NCBI GenBank assembly: GCA_963573305.1
Contig: OY754339.1
Span: 91,419,838-91,483,837, forward strand
Source: Pyrrhosoma nymphula
Lineage: Eukaryota > Arthropoda > Insecta > Odonata > Coenagrionidae
Direction: 5' to 3'
DNA: 64,000 nucleotides
Shown here piece after piece: positions 12,190 through 24,582 of the stretch (positions within the stretch are counted from its first letter, which is position 1; the number at the start of each line of letters is the position of its first letter). The notes under the pieces were generated by a model. It was not told the origin of the DNA. It did no database searches and worked only from the letters and a program-made list of their open reading frames with translations. A program made the position numbers and the translations under genes.

Positions 12190-12232
12190 TTCGCCAACGT
12201 TTCGCTATTTAATATCAGCATCATCAAGGCTA
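12190..12232 (-). ncRNA. Hammerhead-ribozyme-like motif, left arm of foldback copy 2
   Basis: On the minus strand: GCC, TTGATGA (C3 replaced by T), T, a partly paired stem II ending TAGC, then GAAACGTT followed by GGC. GCC/GGC would give a 3-bp stem I, and GAAACGTT gives a minimal A-U stem III with U at the cleavage position. The single core change would be expected to abolish activity. Confidence 0.35.
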
Positions 12233-12724
12233 TAACAACAAAATGTAAGGTGACAGTAATTATATGTTATAATTATATATATATATAAATAAGTTTATTA
12301 TCATGCATAATTTAGTACCTTAAGGTGAAAATGAGAGCATTGAAAATCTATTTCTTGTTATGGATAATGGCCTTGGTAACTAAGATTTCTTCTTAGTGAC
12401 AGAACATAAATATCAACAAAAGAAAGCCAAATGAAAATAAAATGTTAAACTTTTGATTTAAAAAATAATAAGTAAAATAATAATAATTAATAACAAATAG
12501 CATAAATAATAAAAATAACAAATCTGGATATCGAAATCTCACATTTTGATTATATCTTACACATATTTTACGAATGTACATAACATATTCGTAACAACAA
12601 TATGTTTTAAACATTGATCAACACGTCACCTTAAGTTACTAAAGTATGCGCGAGTATAAACTGATTTATATTTAGATAATTATAACATATAACACCTGTT
12701 TCCTTACATTGCGTAGTTATAGCC

Positions 12725-12756
12725 TTGATGATGCTAATATGAAATAACGAAACGTT
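12725..12756 (+). ncRNA. Hammerhead-ribozyme-like motif, right arm of foldback copy 2
   Basis: TTGATGA (12725-12731), T, GCTA, loop, TAAC and GAAAC (12749-12753). Stem II is weakened relative to copy 1 and the core C is T. It is the same motif in decay. Confidence 0.3.
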
Positions 12757-12800
12757 GAAATATTTTTTAAACATTGTTCAACCCTTCATGTACATACAAT

Positions 12801-15800
12801 TAATTAAAAGTAATGAAGAACAAAGTCAACAAAAATTAAATTGGATCCATCATTTTTCAAACATTCGCTTTTAAATTGAAGGCGCTTTCCTGGTATCCCA
12901 CTGTGTGAGGGAACGGAGAGGACTCCATGCAGTCCTTTTAATGTACTCCCAACCCACTCAGCCCCATCTCTCTTAGTGTGATCGCGTCTCAATCGAAGAG
13001 GAATTGGGGTGTAGGGGGTAGGCGTGGTGGGAGGAGGGAGGACCAAGATGGGGAAGGGGGAAAAGAGTCACCCGTCTCATTTTTTTTTCCTCAGTCCCCA
13101 ATCCCTCCCTCACCAACCCAGCCCCCATAACCGACTCGCAACTTCTCCCCCACTCCTTCAAAAACACCCCCCTCTCCCACGAATTCTCAAGCCGGGTGCC
13201 ATGGAAACGCTCGACTCGAACCTCGTTGGGAATTCGACCAGTGTCTCATGGAGATAGATCTCTTTTTCGGCTTCCTTAAGTGAGAGCAAGAGTGTGGAGA
13301 GGAGGGAGACGCGGAGGGGGAAGATAGCGGGTAAGGGAGCGAGGGAAAATATACACCCAACTTTATTTTTTTTTCGCTGCGGGTGCTGCGAGGAGGATGA
13401 ATACGAAGTTGAGTGTGGAGAGACACATGCACATTGGTCGCGTGGATATTCCGGTCACGCCGAACATCCCGAACGCGACGGCAGAGGCGCCTCTTATTCC
13501 CTTCCGCCAACCAGCCACCCCTCAATGCCGACATCCCAACCCTTAAACCGCCTCCCGGAAACTCAAGCCCCTCCCCCGCCACTTTGCCCCCCACGAACCG
13601 AACCATTTTACTCATTCCCATCCAATGGATTCCTCTTCACTCCTCCCCTCACCTCATACTGCCCCTCCTCCCCCACCAACTTTACTTTCATCGAGTTACA
13701 CCAAAGCACTATCCTAGGCCCATTCCTGTTTTTATCTTTTCGACTTTTTTGCACACCTTTTTGCATACGTCCTTCGTGTAAAGATGATATAGAGCATGAA
13801 GAATAGTTACTGACAGAACTTCTTGAAGCAGCATTTGAAAATTAAGATATTTGTACTCCCGCAAGATGAATATTATCTTAACTGCCATAGATTCAACACG
13901 TCAAATCCATTGTCAAGGCACAAAGGCATAATTAAGGTACACATTATTAATGTACTAGCGCAGAGTAGGGATATATCTTTACTCTGAGTTACTAGACTTA
14001 ATGAAGCTATATTCAAGTTTCACTAAAAATAAAACTATTAATAAATATTTTTAGTCTTTATGACTGCGATAGTGACAAAAATTGTTGCAATGTTTCCCAT
14101 CATTTCGATGAAACTTTTGTGACTTAATTCTTCGCCTTTCGCAATCGCTGCATTGATAACGGCATAATGCACTCCAATTATAGTTAAACTTATGCTTATC
14201 GGCAAAATACCATAATTCAAATAATTACAAATAATAAGACAAAAAACTTTAATAAACACTCTATGGAAGGTTTTTTTCATAATTACAAGGATATGTAACG
14301 TATGCTTTCAGACTTGTGTAAAGGCCACAAATGCTAAGCTATACATTTTGAACTGAAAATACTAGGAGGAATATATCTCTCCTACGTTATAATATGGGCA
14401 TCGTAATGTTTTAATTAGGGACAAAAATTATTGTATTTCGGGGTAATTTAGCTAGAATTATTTATACATTATTACAGTAGGTTATTGATACGAAAAGTAC
14501 TATTATATGAGCCAAATATTACAATAACGGGCTGATATTACTATAACCAAATTAATTTTAGGATAACAGACCTTTATCTATGTAAGAAAGAATAATATTA
14601 ATTTAACTTTTGCCTAACACTCTTAACAAATCAAGACAATTGCATAGTATTTTCCATCAATACAGCGATTACCTTCCGTATTTGATGGCCAATACCAAAT
14701 GTACTTAAAGAGAAGCTAATTCATTAACGATGTATTTTACTAGTGGCCTAAATCAAACCGTGATGTTGTCTACACTTATAAAATAAACTTCTACCGCTCT
14801 ATTTTTAAAACTCGTCATTTCGATGCTTAAACGTGACATCGATTCAAGCGATGAACAGTCCATCGCTGAAATTTATACATTTTAGGAATATTAATAATTT
14901 CATTAAGACATTTAGGAACACATACTGCCTTAGCCGCAAAAGACCTTAAGCAATCGGTTATTGCTACATATTATATTCTTGAATGTTAGTAAATTCACTT
15001 TTCGTGGAGAAAAGCACGTACATTATGCACGTAATTTACGATAAAACACATCATTTACATCTACCAACAGAGCCACTATGCCAATAAAAAATGTCGTATA
15101 TTGAACATGAAGCCTGAAACCTCTACAAAGGACTTGTATATACCCGGAGGAACGATACGTAGTATGGCAATGAAACTTAAGAAAGTACAAACTTCACAGA
15201 GAAAAAAATTAAGAACCATTCGCCTGGACTTGAATCGGTTGGACCTGGATCCCAGACTACGCAATTAATAATTGTTTCCTTGTGGAATTCACAAATTCGT
15301 GTATCTCTTCACCAGGTTACTCCCGCTGGAGTGACTTTTGAGGCAAAACCACAACACCTTGGATATTTCTCGAATCACAAAGATGTATAAAGATACATAA
15401 AAACCAAATAGTGATCACATGCATGAAACTTATAAAAACATGCATGAATACACTAATAACTAAAAGTTTAAAACATGAACGCTGGAAATAATAAGTTATT
15501 TAATCTCCATTCATTTTTTACTACAGTATATTCCATTTATGCCATTCGGTACAAGGATAAGCACAGGAAAGTATTCCAGCTGTTACAAAAATATTCTCCA
15601 GGTCTGGGAGAGTTCTCGCCCAGCTCGTTTATCGTAATTCATAAGTCAATCCTAAGCAGCCGTCGTTCGCTTCTCCCAAAACTACTACTAGTGCCTTTTA
15701 TTGTATCCATCTTTTATATCTCCTACGATATGAGGACTTTAAGAGGGAGCTAATAGCGGGATATCTTTAGGAGGTAAAGCGAGACGATGTACAAGAATTT

Positions 15801-17764
15801 GGGATGTTAGGATAAGGACAGTCCAAAAACCTACCAATCAGCTGGTAGAATACTAAAATGAAATGAAATATCTCCTACCATTTATCACTTCGTCAAAAAT
15901 CCCCATTTCTATAAACTCCTACTCCTTTTACGTTATACATACCACAACGTTAAGTCCTCCATCAACCTTCTCAACAACCTTTTACGTGCCAATGTATGTA
16001 CAATCCACCTCTTCTGCCTCCTGAGACTTCCTCTTTCCCGTATTTAAACCATGGCCATCTCCACCTTCGCCCGACTCATTTTCTCCATCCTTCTCCAGTC
16101 CGACATCTCCAAAGCCTCAATGTTTTATCCTCTATCATCGAACATCATGTTTTGGATGCACACAACGTCTTATTCCTAACAATAAGTCTTCACTACGCAT
16201 TTATTGAGCGTAAATCTCATCAATTTCATTCACTTGCAACTAGTGAACACTAGTGCGACTGGAGCTAATATGCTAGCTTAATTCCCTACATGTGCTCGAG
16301 AAAGGACGCCCAACTTACTGATTAGGCACTGGCGGATCAGAAGAAACTTAAGAGGATCAATTCGTTGCGGTAACAAGAGTACCAACTTAGCGACTCGAGG
16401 GCAAGGGTTTGTATCTCGGCAGTGGTGGTTATATTACGAGTGACCGAATCTCGCACCCTACCTAAGGACCGAAAGAAGAGTATTTCTGGTGTAGTAGGTA
16501 CATACTCCGTTCTTTGGATAGGAAGATGGACCCCACGACGCCTTTCGTTGACAGTAGACGATTACCGAATCCCGAAATTCTCTCCAACCTTCCTACGATT
16601 CCTCTGTTATTATACCTTCCTTTGCCAACATGCCCAAATACTTGATGGCGCAAATGACCTGTTGTTGGTCGCCTACCTAATGAAACTACCAACCAACGAG
16701 GAAGGATCCACGCGTATTTCCGGGTATTCAGCGCATTCGTTTTTTCTGCCAACATTAGTTTTCCCGTGTTACGACGGGGGTATTCAGGTCCAAGCGTTGT
16801 GGGCAACAGCTTCGCCCCTTGGAACACGGGCGAATCTGTTGTCAGCAGATACAACGAACGCGGTGAATACTCGGAAAAATACCAGAATCCTCACATCAAC
16901 GCCACCTTCGATTGCACAACAAACAAGAAACATATCACATCTCAGAGAAAAGCTAAGGCAGGAAGAACAATTGTAAAAACCATATCAGAAAAGTGAAAGA
17001 TCGATTCTATGGGATCAAATCTATGAGATCGAGTACATTCAGTACATGATATCGAATCGAACCTATCAAATTCAAAGCTCAAGCTCAAAGCATTCCACTC
17101 AGATATTCTGTCATTGCTAAAACAGAAATTGTGGATACTAAATTCTTTGTAGTTACATCATAGATTTAAGTAGAAAGTAGAAGCAAGCATAAAGTATGGT
17201 AACAGAGAGCTGCACTGAAGCCATTATAATGTGCAATTTGCCATATGGAATGATCAGTTTTGCGGTTATTAAGCAGAATACATAGGTATTAGTATCAGAA
17301 TAGTGACAGTTCCGTAATCATTTTTAGAGTACTAAATTGTTTATAAAATTTAAGAACCAATTGAGCCTGAGTCATGTAAGGGGGATCACTTTTCTTGGAA
17401 AAAAGAATGCCTTATTATAATCTATTGAAATAGATGGAAGAAAGGTTTATCACCACCTCGCTTCAGCCCTAATTAAAAACGTTACAGCATTATTATTATG
17501 AATATTAGTAACACCTGTAAGGCTAGAGACTATCATTCACAGACGAGTCGGCGATAAACTCCGAACGGGCATCAACGGATGAAGCGAGTCGGTCCAAAAA
17601 GAACGCCATTAAAAAAGTCAGGGGCGATGAAGCGAACAGGGCGGTCGTATTCTCTGGACGCCAATGACATGGGAGAGGTGACTCTTGCGAAGGAAAGAAA
17701 GCATTTGGGAGATGAGGAAACTTCTTGGCATGATACAAACTACATGAACACACTCCGATGGTAA
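12801..17764. other. Unassigned DNA with a C/G-strand-biased patch
   Basis: No gene recognised. 13010-13750 is unusually GC-rich and pyrimidine/purine-biased, giving overlapping open frames on both strands (for example 13294-13806 plus and 13187-13621 minus) with proline/serine-rich, low-complexity translations. A 184-codon frame at 16422-16976 overlaps a 130-codon frame on the other strand, and neither resembles a known family. A minus-strand hydrophobic frame at 14038-14280 is discussed in the findings. Confidence 0.35.
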
Positions 17765-18500
17765 GATTCCCATTCGTTCCGTTTTTACCGGGACAGTCCG
17801 GTTTTTTGATAGAACGTACTGCAATCCAAGCTTTTTTCCAAATGCCCCAGCTTTCTTCTTTTGTAAGTATCATCCCTGAAAGCAGTGCATTAGGCTTTTC
17901 ATTGTAAATATGCAGCACTCCTAGTATCGAATTCATGATACTTTGATGAGGTATATTAAGAAGTTGGTAAATCTAATAACGATGCTCTTTTTTCCTTATG
18001 TTTCTGTTAGCAGTGTTACATACGGTTCCCGGTTGCATATGACGTGATGTCAGTTCAATTCCGGTATTTATAGATTGTAAATTGGTTGCTATTCATAATT
18101 GCACATAGTTTGTATCATGCGGAAACGTACGTGCTTATTTAACGATAGTATTAAAAGAGAATTTCCCTTCATCAAATGAAACAGTACCTAAAAGCTTTAA
18201 TCATTGTAAAGACTTATGTTAAGGATTTGTCTTGTGTTGACTTACATGCCCAAATATCTAATAAAAAAAACTTCACGATCAGGTTCATGACTGTTATATA
18301 TTATATATATTTATATATATTCTAATGTATGGGGTAAACATGAACTTTATTCAGGCATATTTTGAAATTCTGCTCTTCTAATCGTTGTAAGTGCACTTAT
18401 GATTCATAATACAAGCATCGTGAATTTAACTCTATTTTTCTCATTTCTAATGTGTCCCGCATTTTTACGAAATATCTCAGTTTTTTTAAAGTGAACCTAA
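17765..18500 (+). pseudogene. hAT-like element relic, copy 1
   Basis: The segment is colinear with 59812-60500 over about 700 bp. It begins with CCCGG-type words (GGGACAGTCCGG) common in hAT termini. At 18117 there is ATG opening MRKRTCLFNDSIKREFPF, which resembles the extreme N-terminus of a hAT/BED-finger-type transposase, and a stop follows four codons later. The rest of the transposase is absent. It is therefore a deletion derivative or a dead copy. Family assignment rests on the N-terminal resemblance only. Confidence 0.5.
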
Positions 18501-20089
18501 GACCTTGGGGTGTCATTGTTTTCCCTTCCCAGTGACTGAGGGGTGAACGACTAAGAGATGGGAAGCAACGAAACATTACCACCACTACACTCACACACAA
18601 ATAGCAATAACCTTTTCTTTCCACTGCTATTTCATTTTTTTGAATAAAACAAAGTCCTCACGTTTCTCTCGCATTTGTTTCACGGACGGAAAATAAATGT
18701 AAAAAATAAAGAAGCGACTGGAGAGGAGAGGATGAGAAATGCGGAAGGAATGGCATAATGAAGTTCCGCTGGCCATTTTTTTCAGCCAGCGAAGGGTGTA
18801 GGGAGGGTGAGTTCTGGGGGAGGGGAAGGTGGGAAGGGGACCAAAATAGGATAAGGGGTGTTAGGGGGTGGGTATCTCACCAATGGTCCCTTTCACGGGT
18901 GCAACCCCGCGCGACCCTTTGAAAAAAGGGTGTGAGGGACAAGGGGAAGGGAAACCAATCCTATACGTCACGTCCAGAATCGACTAGTCTTCCGCTCTAT
19001 ATTCGATTTCCACCTCTCTTTTGAGGGGAAGGGAAAAAAGGTTCCCGTATCCCTTTCACGAGTCCCTCCCTCCCCTCCACTTCCTTTCATAACCCACCCT
19101 TTCTTAGTGGTGGCACTAAAAGAACACAACAGTATCATTGCAACTGTTTCGCAAAGGAATGAGCTTCAAAACGAAACCGTTCCGTGAAACACCCTGTTGC
19201 AGACAACAGCAAACAGCGGGCAATCGATCGGCGCTGGTAGTTCTGCATTCTATACAATAAGAAATCATTCACTTATACAAACTACCAATTTCATTTGACT
19301 CATGAATGATAGGTACCTCACAGTTCTAATTCTATCTGCAACGATGGGCAGACATGTGTTGGATGAACAAACCAGCAACCGCCGGCTACAGATTCAAGCT
19401 TCAGCTTCATCAGTTGCCGCTGCACAGCACTAAGCGCAACGGCGCGGCTGCAGCACGATCACGAAACTAACCTGCTGTTTGCAACAGTTATTTGTAACAG
19501 TTTTCTGACCGAAACATGTGTGGCTGCAGCCATTTAGCTCCAACAACACTTTACTCCACCACTATCCCTTCTTCCCTTGCCCAAGACAGAATGCTAGCCT
19601 CACAGATCGGCGAACTCGAAGGGGAGGGGCATCGACTAGATATTTATAAGGAAATCATTTGTACTTTTGTGAAGTTCATGTAATTCAAAGCATAGGACAG
19701 TACTTTGGTTGGGCGACTACGTTTTATTATGTTGGACTTTCAGGTTCTCCTTCGAGTTGGCCCAAATCTGCTCGACGACCAGCCAATTCGGTGGTGTCTT
19801 CAGGTCAGAAGTGAAATACGTCTGCCTTTGCAACACGAAAATCTGAGAAGAACAGACTACGTTGCTTTACGAAAATATTTCTTGCTAAACTTATGCACAC
19901 TTCTTCACGAGTGAAATACATCAATCTGAAGATTTTTTTGTCTTGCTTTGATAACTCATCCCATTTATTTCTTCTAGTACCGTTTTCAAGAGGCTACTGT
20001 GTTTCATATAATGTGTAAAATAGGTTTGTTTCTTATTCTCATAGTTTTCATCACTAATTTGATTCTTCCTATTTATTTGTCATTCGGTT
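18501..20089. other. Unassigned DNA with G-rich patch
   Basis: 18780-18880 on the plus strand contains several closely spaced GGG/GGGG runs that fit a G-quadruplex pattern. 19000-19090 is C/T-rich. No gene or transposon domain is recognised. Confidence 0.4.
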
Positions 20090-20560
20090 ACTAGTTACAG
20101 CACGCTTTTGTGTCGTAAAATTTGCCCAGAAAGTTTGTTTCTACTTTCCTTAAAATTTTCGTAAATCTCCATTTCTCTCAAACTCTTCGTAATAATTGTC
20201 CAATAGTGATTCTCTTCATCCAATTTATTGTCACATTTTTCGATAACACCATATTTTCATCCCTTTCAACCGACTTTTTCCGAAGTAATTACCATCCAAC
20301 ATTTGCTGTCATTTAAGATCAAGCTCCAAATGCATGTTTCAAAGAAGTTCTTCCCTACTTCAATGCCTGCATTGATTTTGCATATATCTTTTTTTCCTTT
20401 TTCCATCAATGTTGATCCTACTTCACAGGCAGGAAAATTCTTCTACCAGCTGCAGTGCTTCTGTACAAGTCGAATGCCACGCTTAGTAGCATTAAAGCAA
20501 TGCGTCAACGAGTATCCGTTGGATACCGTCTCGAACCGCTATCGCTACCAGTGATACGAC
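20090..20560 (-). pseudogene. Non-LTR retrotransposon RT C-terminal relic
   Basis: Minus-strand translation, with frame changes, reads the C-terminal part of a retrotransposon RT. Segments include FFETCIWSLILNDSKCW, EKVG-KGMKIWCYRKM and LLRRV, then LSGQILRH-type residues. This corresponds to the family pattern of a W-LYG-E-W segment, an EMWCWRRM segment and an RRR-IGHILR segment. Stops and frameshifts abound. Similar relics lie at 26850-27275, 39050-39500 and 39790-40075. Confidence 0.65.
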
Positions 20561-23487
20561 GCGTTTTCATATTAAGTCCAGCTGATTTCTCCAAATTTGA
20601 CGATGATACCCTTATTCATTTCCTTATATGGAAGACGATTATCTAGTAGAATGATTTGATTCATTCAGTTGATACACATGCTGAGTAGAGAAGCGGTACC
20701 GAGCGGTAAGCTGACATGAGATCCGCGAGATTTGGATCATGGAACATTTTTGAATTAATATGTACTTTTAAAAGGAAATTATTAATAATTCCTGAGGTCG
20801 ACACATATGGGGATTTTTTGGATCCAAATAGAAAATTAGATTTAGTTGTTAACGGATTTTATTCCGAGAATTCGGGCGAAATTAATTGAAAACTTTTTGG
20901 AAGAGAGTCACCAAATGGCACAGTTCGTGAACGCCACCAGAAGATGACAAAGATGTCGGCGATAACCTGAAAACGATCGGTAATAAAAAAGCTACAAAAT
21001 AACTCCCCTATACTCTGCTAAATCCTTTATACTCTTCTGCTTTTTATTGGTTGATGATTTAGATTTAAATTCATGACATAGGCTGTAATGCATTTTAGGT
21101 TCTTACATTTACCTCAAAAATTAACTCTTCTTAATCACAAATGTTTCAAGTAGGGCATATTTTTCCGCAACAAAAATATCGAAGGTGAATTTTTTTACCG
21201 TAAATGGACAAGGATAAATATCTACTTTTGAGAATTACATGTATTAGTGCTCAACACTGAACGCTGCAATTAACGAAAATTTGTCAAACGACAATTCCCA
21301 GTAGGTCATTCAATATGCGAGACACTCCTGTTTCAAAGTGGTCAAATTCAGATTAAAATCATTCTCTCGCCAATTAATAACAATTGAAATGTTGTGACAC
21401 ATGTCATTTTTACAGCCACTTTTCTTGCTTGGCAATTTTGACTTTGTGCCATGTATCATTCCAAACCGGTTGGTTTGGTGGACGAAGTCATTCGCTATAT
21501 AATTCTGACTAACGCGCAATGACCGATTTAGATATATTTTTCCCTACTCTTCAATAAAACGAGAGCATGAAGAAAAATGCACACACATTTGCGGAAGAGA
21601 TTGTCACTTGGTGTAAAATATTTATGATAGATACAAAATTCAAAAATATTTCATGCTTGAAGGTTTCCCAGTCACTCAATAACCGTTAAAGAAGAGAATC
21701 GCCGATGACTTTGAAGTAATACTGAAGAATACTGAAGATGAAGTAATGGCATCATCCCTTTTCAATATCAATCAGCAAGATACGTCGAAATTTACTTAAT
21801 TTAAGCCGAATTATTCGAAAATACGCCGTTGAAAGTAATTATATATTTTTTAAATACTATTTTCCGAAAGAATATGGAAGGCAGTCTGGAATGATGACTT
21901 AAACGAAACATTCATGGCTTAGACTTATCTTTCAAGATGTGTATTTTAGATTACAAAAAGAGTAACTTAGTTTACATATGATAGAATTGAATGCAGATAG
22001 ACGTGACGAAAGATCAAAACATGTCACAAAATTAGTTCTAAAAACGTCAGCAAAGGTTCTCCTAGTGATGGAAAATAATGGAGAAGTGAAATATCTAATT
22101 AGATATAAGGCGCTCAAATCAGACAAGAGCAGCGAAATAATTCGTTCTTCTTAATTACCTAGAATTGAACATTTAACCTCGTTTGGAATATTAAATGAAG
22201 CCGTAAAAGAATTAAGCAGTCCAATAACTTTAGAATAATAGTTTAACTATCACGCTGAAAACGAAAACTGAGAAATATAAGATTCACGGAACGTAGACAA
22301 GAATGAGGAAAACATGAAATTTCATACTGAAGGAATGCAGGCAACTGTTTTAGTTTTAAATGCTTTTTCCACTCAACTCAGCAACCCCATCGTTACCTCC
22401 TCTATAATCTCCCACTACAGCCCCATAGTTCTCGACAACCACATCTCACTGAATCAAAGAGGGTGTGTCGAATGGACCACGGCTGCTAATACTGCGGCGA
22501 AAAATATGGTGTAGCAAAGAGCCACAACATTACGGCTTTTTTTTTTAAAACGTGTCACGGTGGCCGGACCATACTTCCACGTTTGACGAAAGCGGCCAAA
22601 GTGGTGACATTTGAGACCACAGGGTATCCATTTCAACGAAAGCTTTTGACGTTGAAAGCGGCGCTGGTGTGAGTAGTGGTCCTAGGAGGAATTTCGGCCT
22701 GACAGCCGCGGCCGCAGGTAAGATGAGAACAGAAGAGAGGATGTTGTGGTGACGATGTCCACGTCTGCATGAATGGAGCGAGGAAACATCAAGTGAAAAA
22801 CGGACGCTGATCTTAAATGGAGGTATAGAGCCAACAAATGCGGGTTTTTCTTTCGATAGGCAAAACCACTCCAATAGAGCAAAGTTTTTGGGTTTTTGGC
22901 AAATTGAATATGTAAGTCTTCCAGGTTTCATTCCCCGTAGATCCATTGTCCTGTGACTACAGTCTCCCCTGCATTGCGGTCGGCTTCTTCAGTGGCCTTA
23001 TTCAATTTGGACTCGACGTCGTCGAACCTCGGAAAATCCGTAAATGTGACATAACTTCCCCCGATAAATCTCAACTTTTGAATAGCCGTATTTTAGAGGC
23101 TGTGACGTCAAAAATTAATCACTTTCGAGGCTCGGAAATCCCGAGAACTTACAGAATAGCCCCCCAGGTCAGTGAAGTGAAGTGTAAATGCAGTTTGACC
23201 GTTTTATCAACATCATCCGTTGGGGTCAGGTCCGTTGTGATCGTTTGTTGTTTATTTTCCACGTTTCCATGCGTTGGACAGCGAGTAACTGTCATCTCTA
23301 TTAAAGTTATTAGGAATCATGCTAATTTAAATTGCTTCCGGTATAATACGCGGGAAGTAGCGTTTTTCCTTGGCGATTAACTTTACCTCTTCATAGTTTA
23401 TGTTGTGCATAGGACCCATCCATATGTGCTCTGCTATTGCAGAGAGGTGAAAAATAACCCGGAGGACTTGTATAGGTTTTCAAATTT
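20561..23487. other. Unassigned DNA
   Basis: No gene recognised. 22540-23340 is more GC-rich and contains a strong splice-donor-like CAGGTAAGA at about 22713 after a GCGGCCGC word. Open frames on both strands there (22545-22946 minus, 22946-23380 plus) have no recognisable domain. 20936-20985 has a degraded hammerhead-like word order (AGAAGATGAC with GAAAAC). Confidence 0.35.
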
Positions 23488-24050
23488 ATTTATATAGTTT
23501 GAGCGAGATACTTCCCTAGACATAATGGAGACTATATTCAAATTTTTTTTTAATTTTAGCGCCAATAAGAAGTGTTAGATAAATGTTGTAATTTTAATGG
23601 CGCAAAAATATAGTTAAATATGACAAATATTCTCAGGAATTACATAAATATATCTAAACAAGTTTCTAACTTGACTCATTTTTTCACGCTGCACGGCTAA
23701 AAAGCCTTCAAAACGGCAGTTTTTTTGTGATTCTATAAACATCACTGCGGTGAGTAATGGATTAATTTTTATAAAAAGTTGAGAAAACATACAAACTACA
23801 CACTGTTAGTTTTTTGATGAAATCTAGGTGTTATAAATTCCGATTTTTTAAAAATATTCTCCCTCTAGAGCGAACAGCCGAAATCTATCCAATGTAAAAC
23901 AGCTTGTATTTTAAGACAAATTGCTCGAAAAGTAGTTGAGCAAAGGATTAATATTTTGATATCATTGGAAAGATGAGAGTTTTATCTTTAAAATGAGGTC
24001 AAATTCATCAAATTCTAGGTGAAATAATATTTCGCTCCAAACTACCTTAA
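23488..24050 (+). mobile_element. Family M1 miniature element, copy 2
   Basis: This nearly complete copy runs from a degraded TAGTTTGAGCGAGATA start to AAACTACCTTAA at the right. All internal landmarks of the family are present. The terminal inverted repeat is about 18 bp. Confidence 0.85.
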
Positions 24051-24537
24051 GTTGCGGAAGCCTCCACACGGTGTTTGGCAAATTGGTTTGGGTTTATATT
24101 TAAATAATCATTAAATGAACGGCGATGAAGACCACGACCAAGGATTACGGAAAACATTGCAAAGCGCGCAAACAGACAAAATTAGGTTGTGGGATTCAAA
24201 ATAATTACATAAGAATATATTAAGTTTTCTCGGGTGTTCCAACGGGTAGTAGGTTCCATTTTATTCTAAATTTCGAGTTGTTCCGATGAAATTTGCAGAT
24301 ATAATGACGAGAAAATAATCGGTGGGATCGTGAATCATAGAGCGGGCTTTTGGATCGCCAAACTAGTGCGCACACCACTGCGTAACGCAGGGTTCCTTAT
24401 TCCAGTGACAGTTTTATAAGGATTCAAAAGCATTAGATGTTATGCAAGGATTGATATAATTCGGTACTAGGGAGTTAGACGCTAACAGAAATACGTAAAG
24501 GTTTCTCGGGTTTGACACCGGGTAAGATTATCGATAT

Positions 24538-24582
24538 TTATCAATGTTTCGATGGTTGACTCAGCCATCGTCATCAGGATAA
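24538..24582 (-). ncRNA. Hammerhead-ribozyme-like motif with all three stems
   Basis: Read on the minus strand the order is TTATC (stem I), CTGATGA (core), C, GATGG (stem II), a 9-base loop, CCATC (stem II), GAAA (core), CA, then U-U as cleavage dinucleotide, then GATAA, which pairs perfectly with TTATC. The A after GAA and the first U form the minimal stem III. No core position deviates from the hammerhead consensus that I know. This is the best-formed motif in the window. It has been identified by eye and not folded or tested. Confidence 0.6.

Larger units (their letters stand above)
12130..12800. mobile_element. Foldback element, copy 2 (uninterrupted)
   Basis: It is homologous to 5819-6748. 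The left arm has TATGTATTTTATGGAGGGTT (12140) and the right arm ends GTACATACAATTAATTA near 12790. The central GAAAATCTATTTCTTG is the empty site for the nested element of copy 1. The middle is AT-rich low complexity, and the minus-strand open frame at 12393-12614 is a by-product of that. Confidence 0.7.

Noticed and set aside
13187..13806. Overlapping open frames of 122-170 codons on both strands
   Set aside because: They lie in a GC-rich, strand-biased patch, overlap each other in several frames and give low-complexity proline/serine/arginine-rich translations without domains.
16422..16976. 184-codon open frame, the longest plus-strand frame without a domain
   Set aside because: It overlaps a 130-codon minus frame, shows no motif or splice signal, and appears to include internal inverted repeats (TGAATAC-CGGAAA words in both orientations).
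20936..20985. A further hammerhead-like word order
   Set aside because: Neither the core nor stem II can be matched without several changes, so it is not counted among the motifs.
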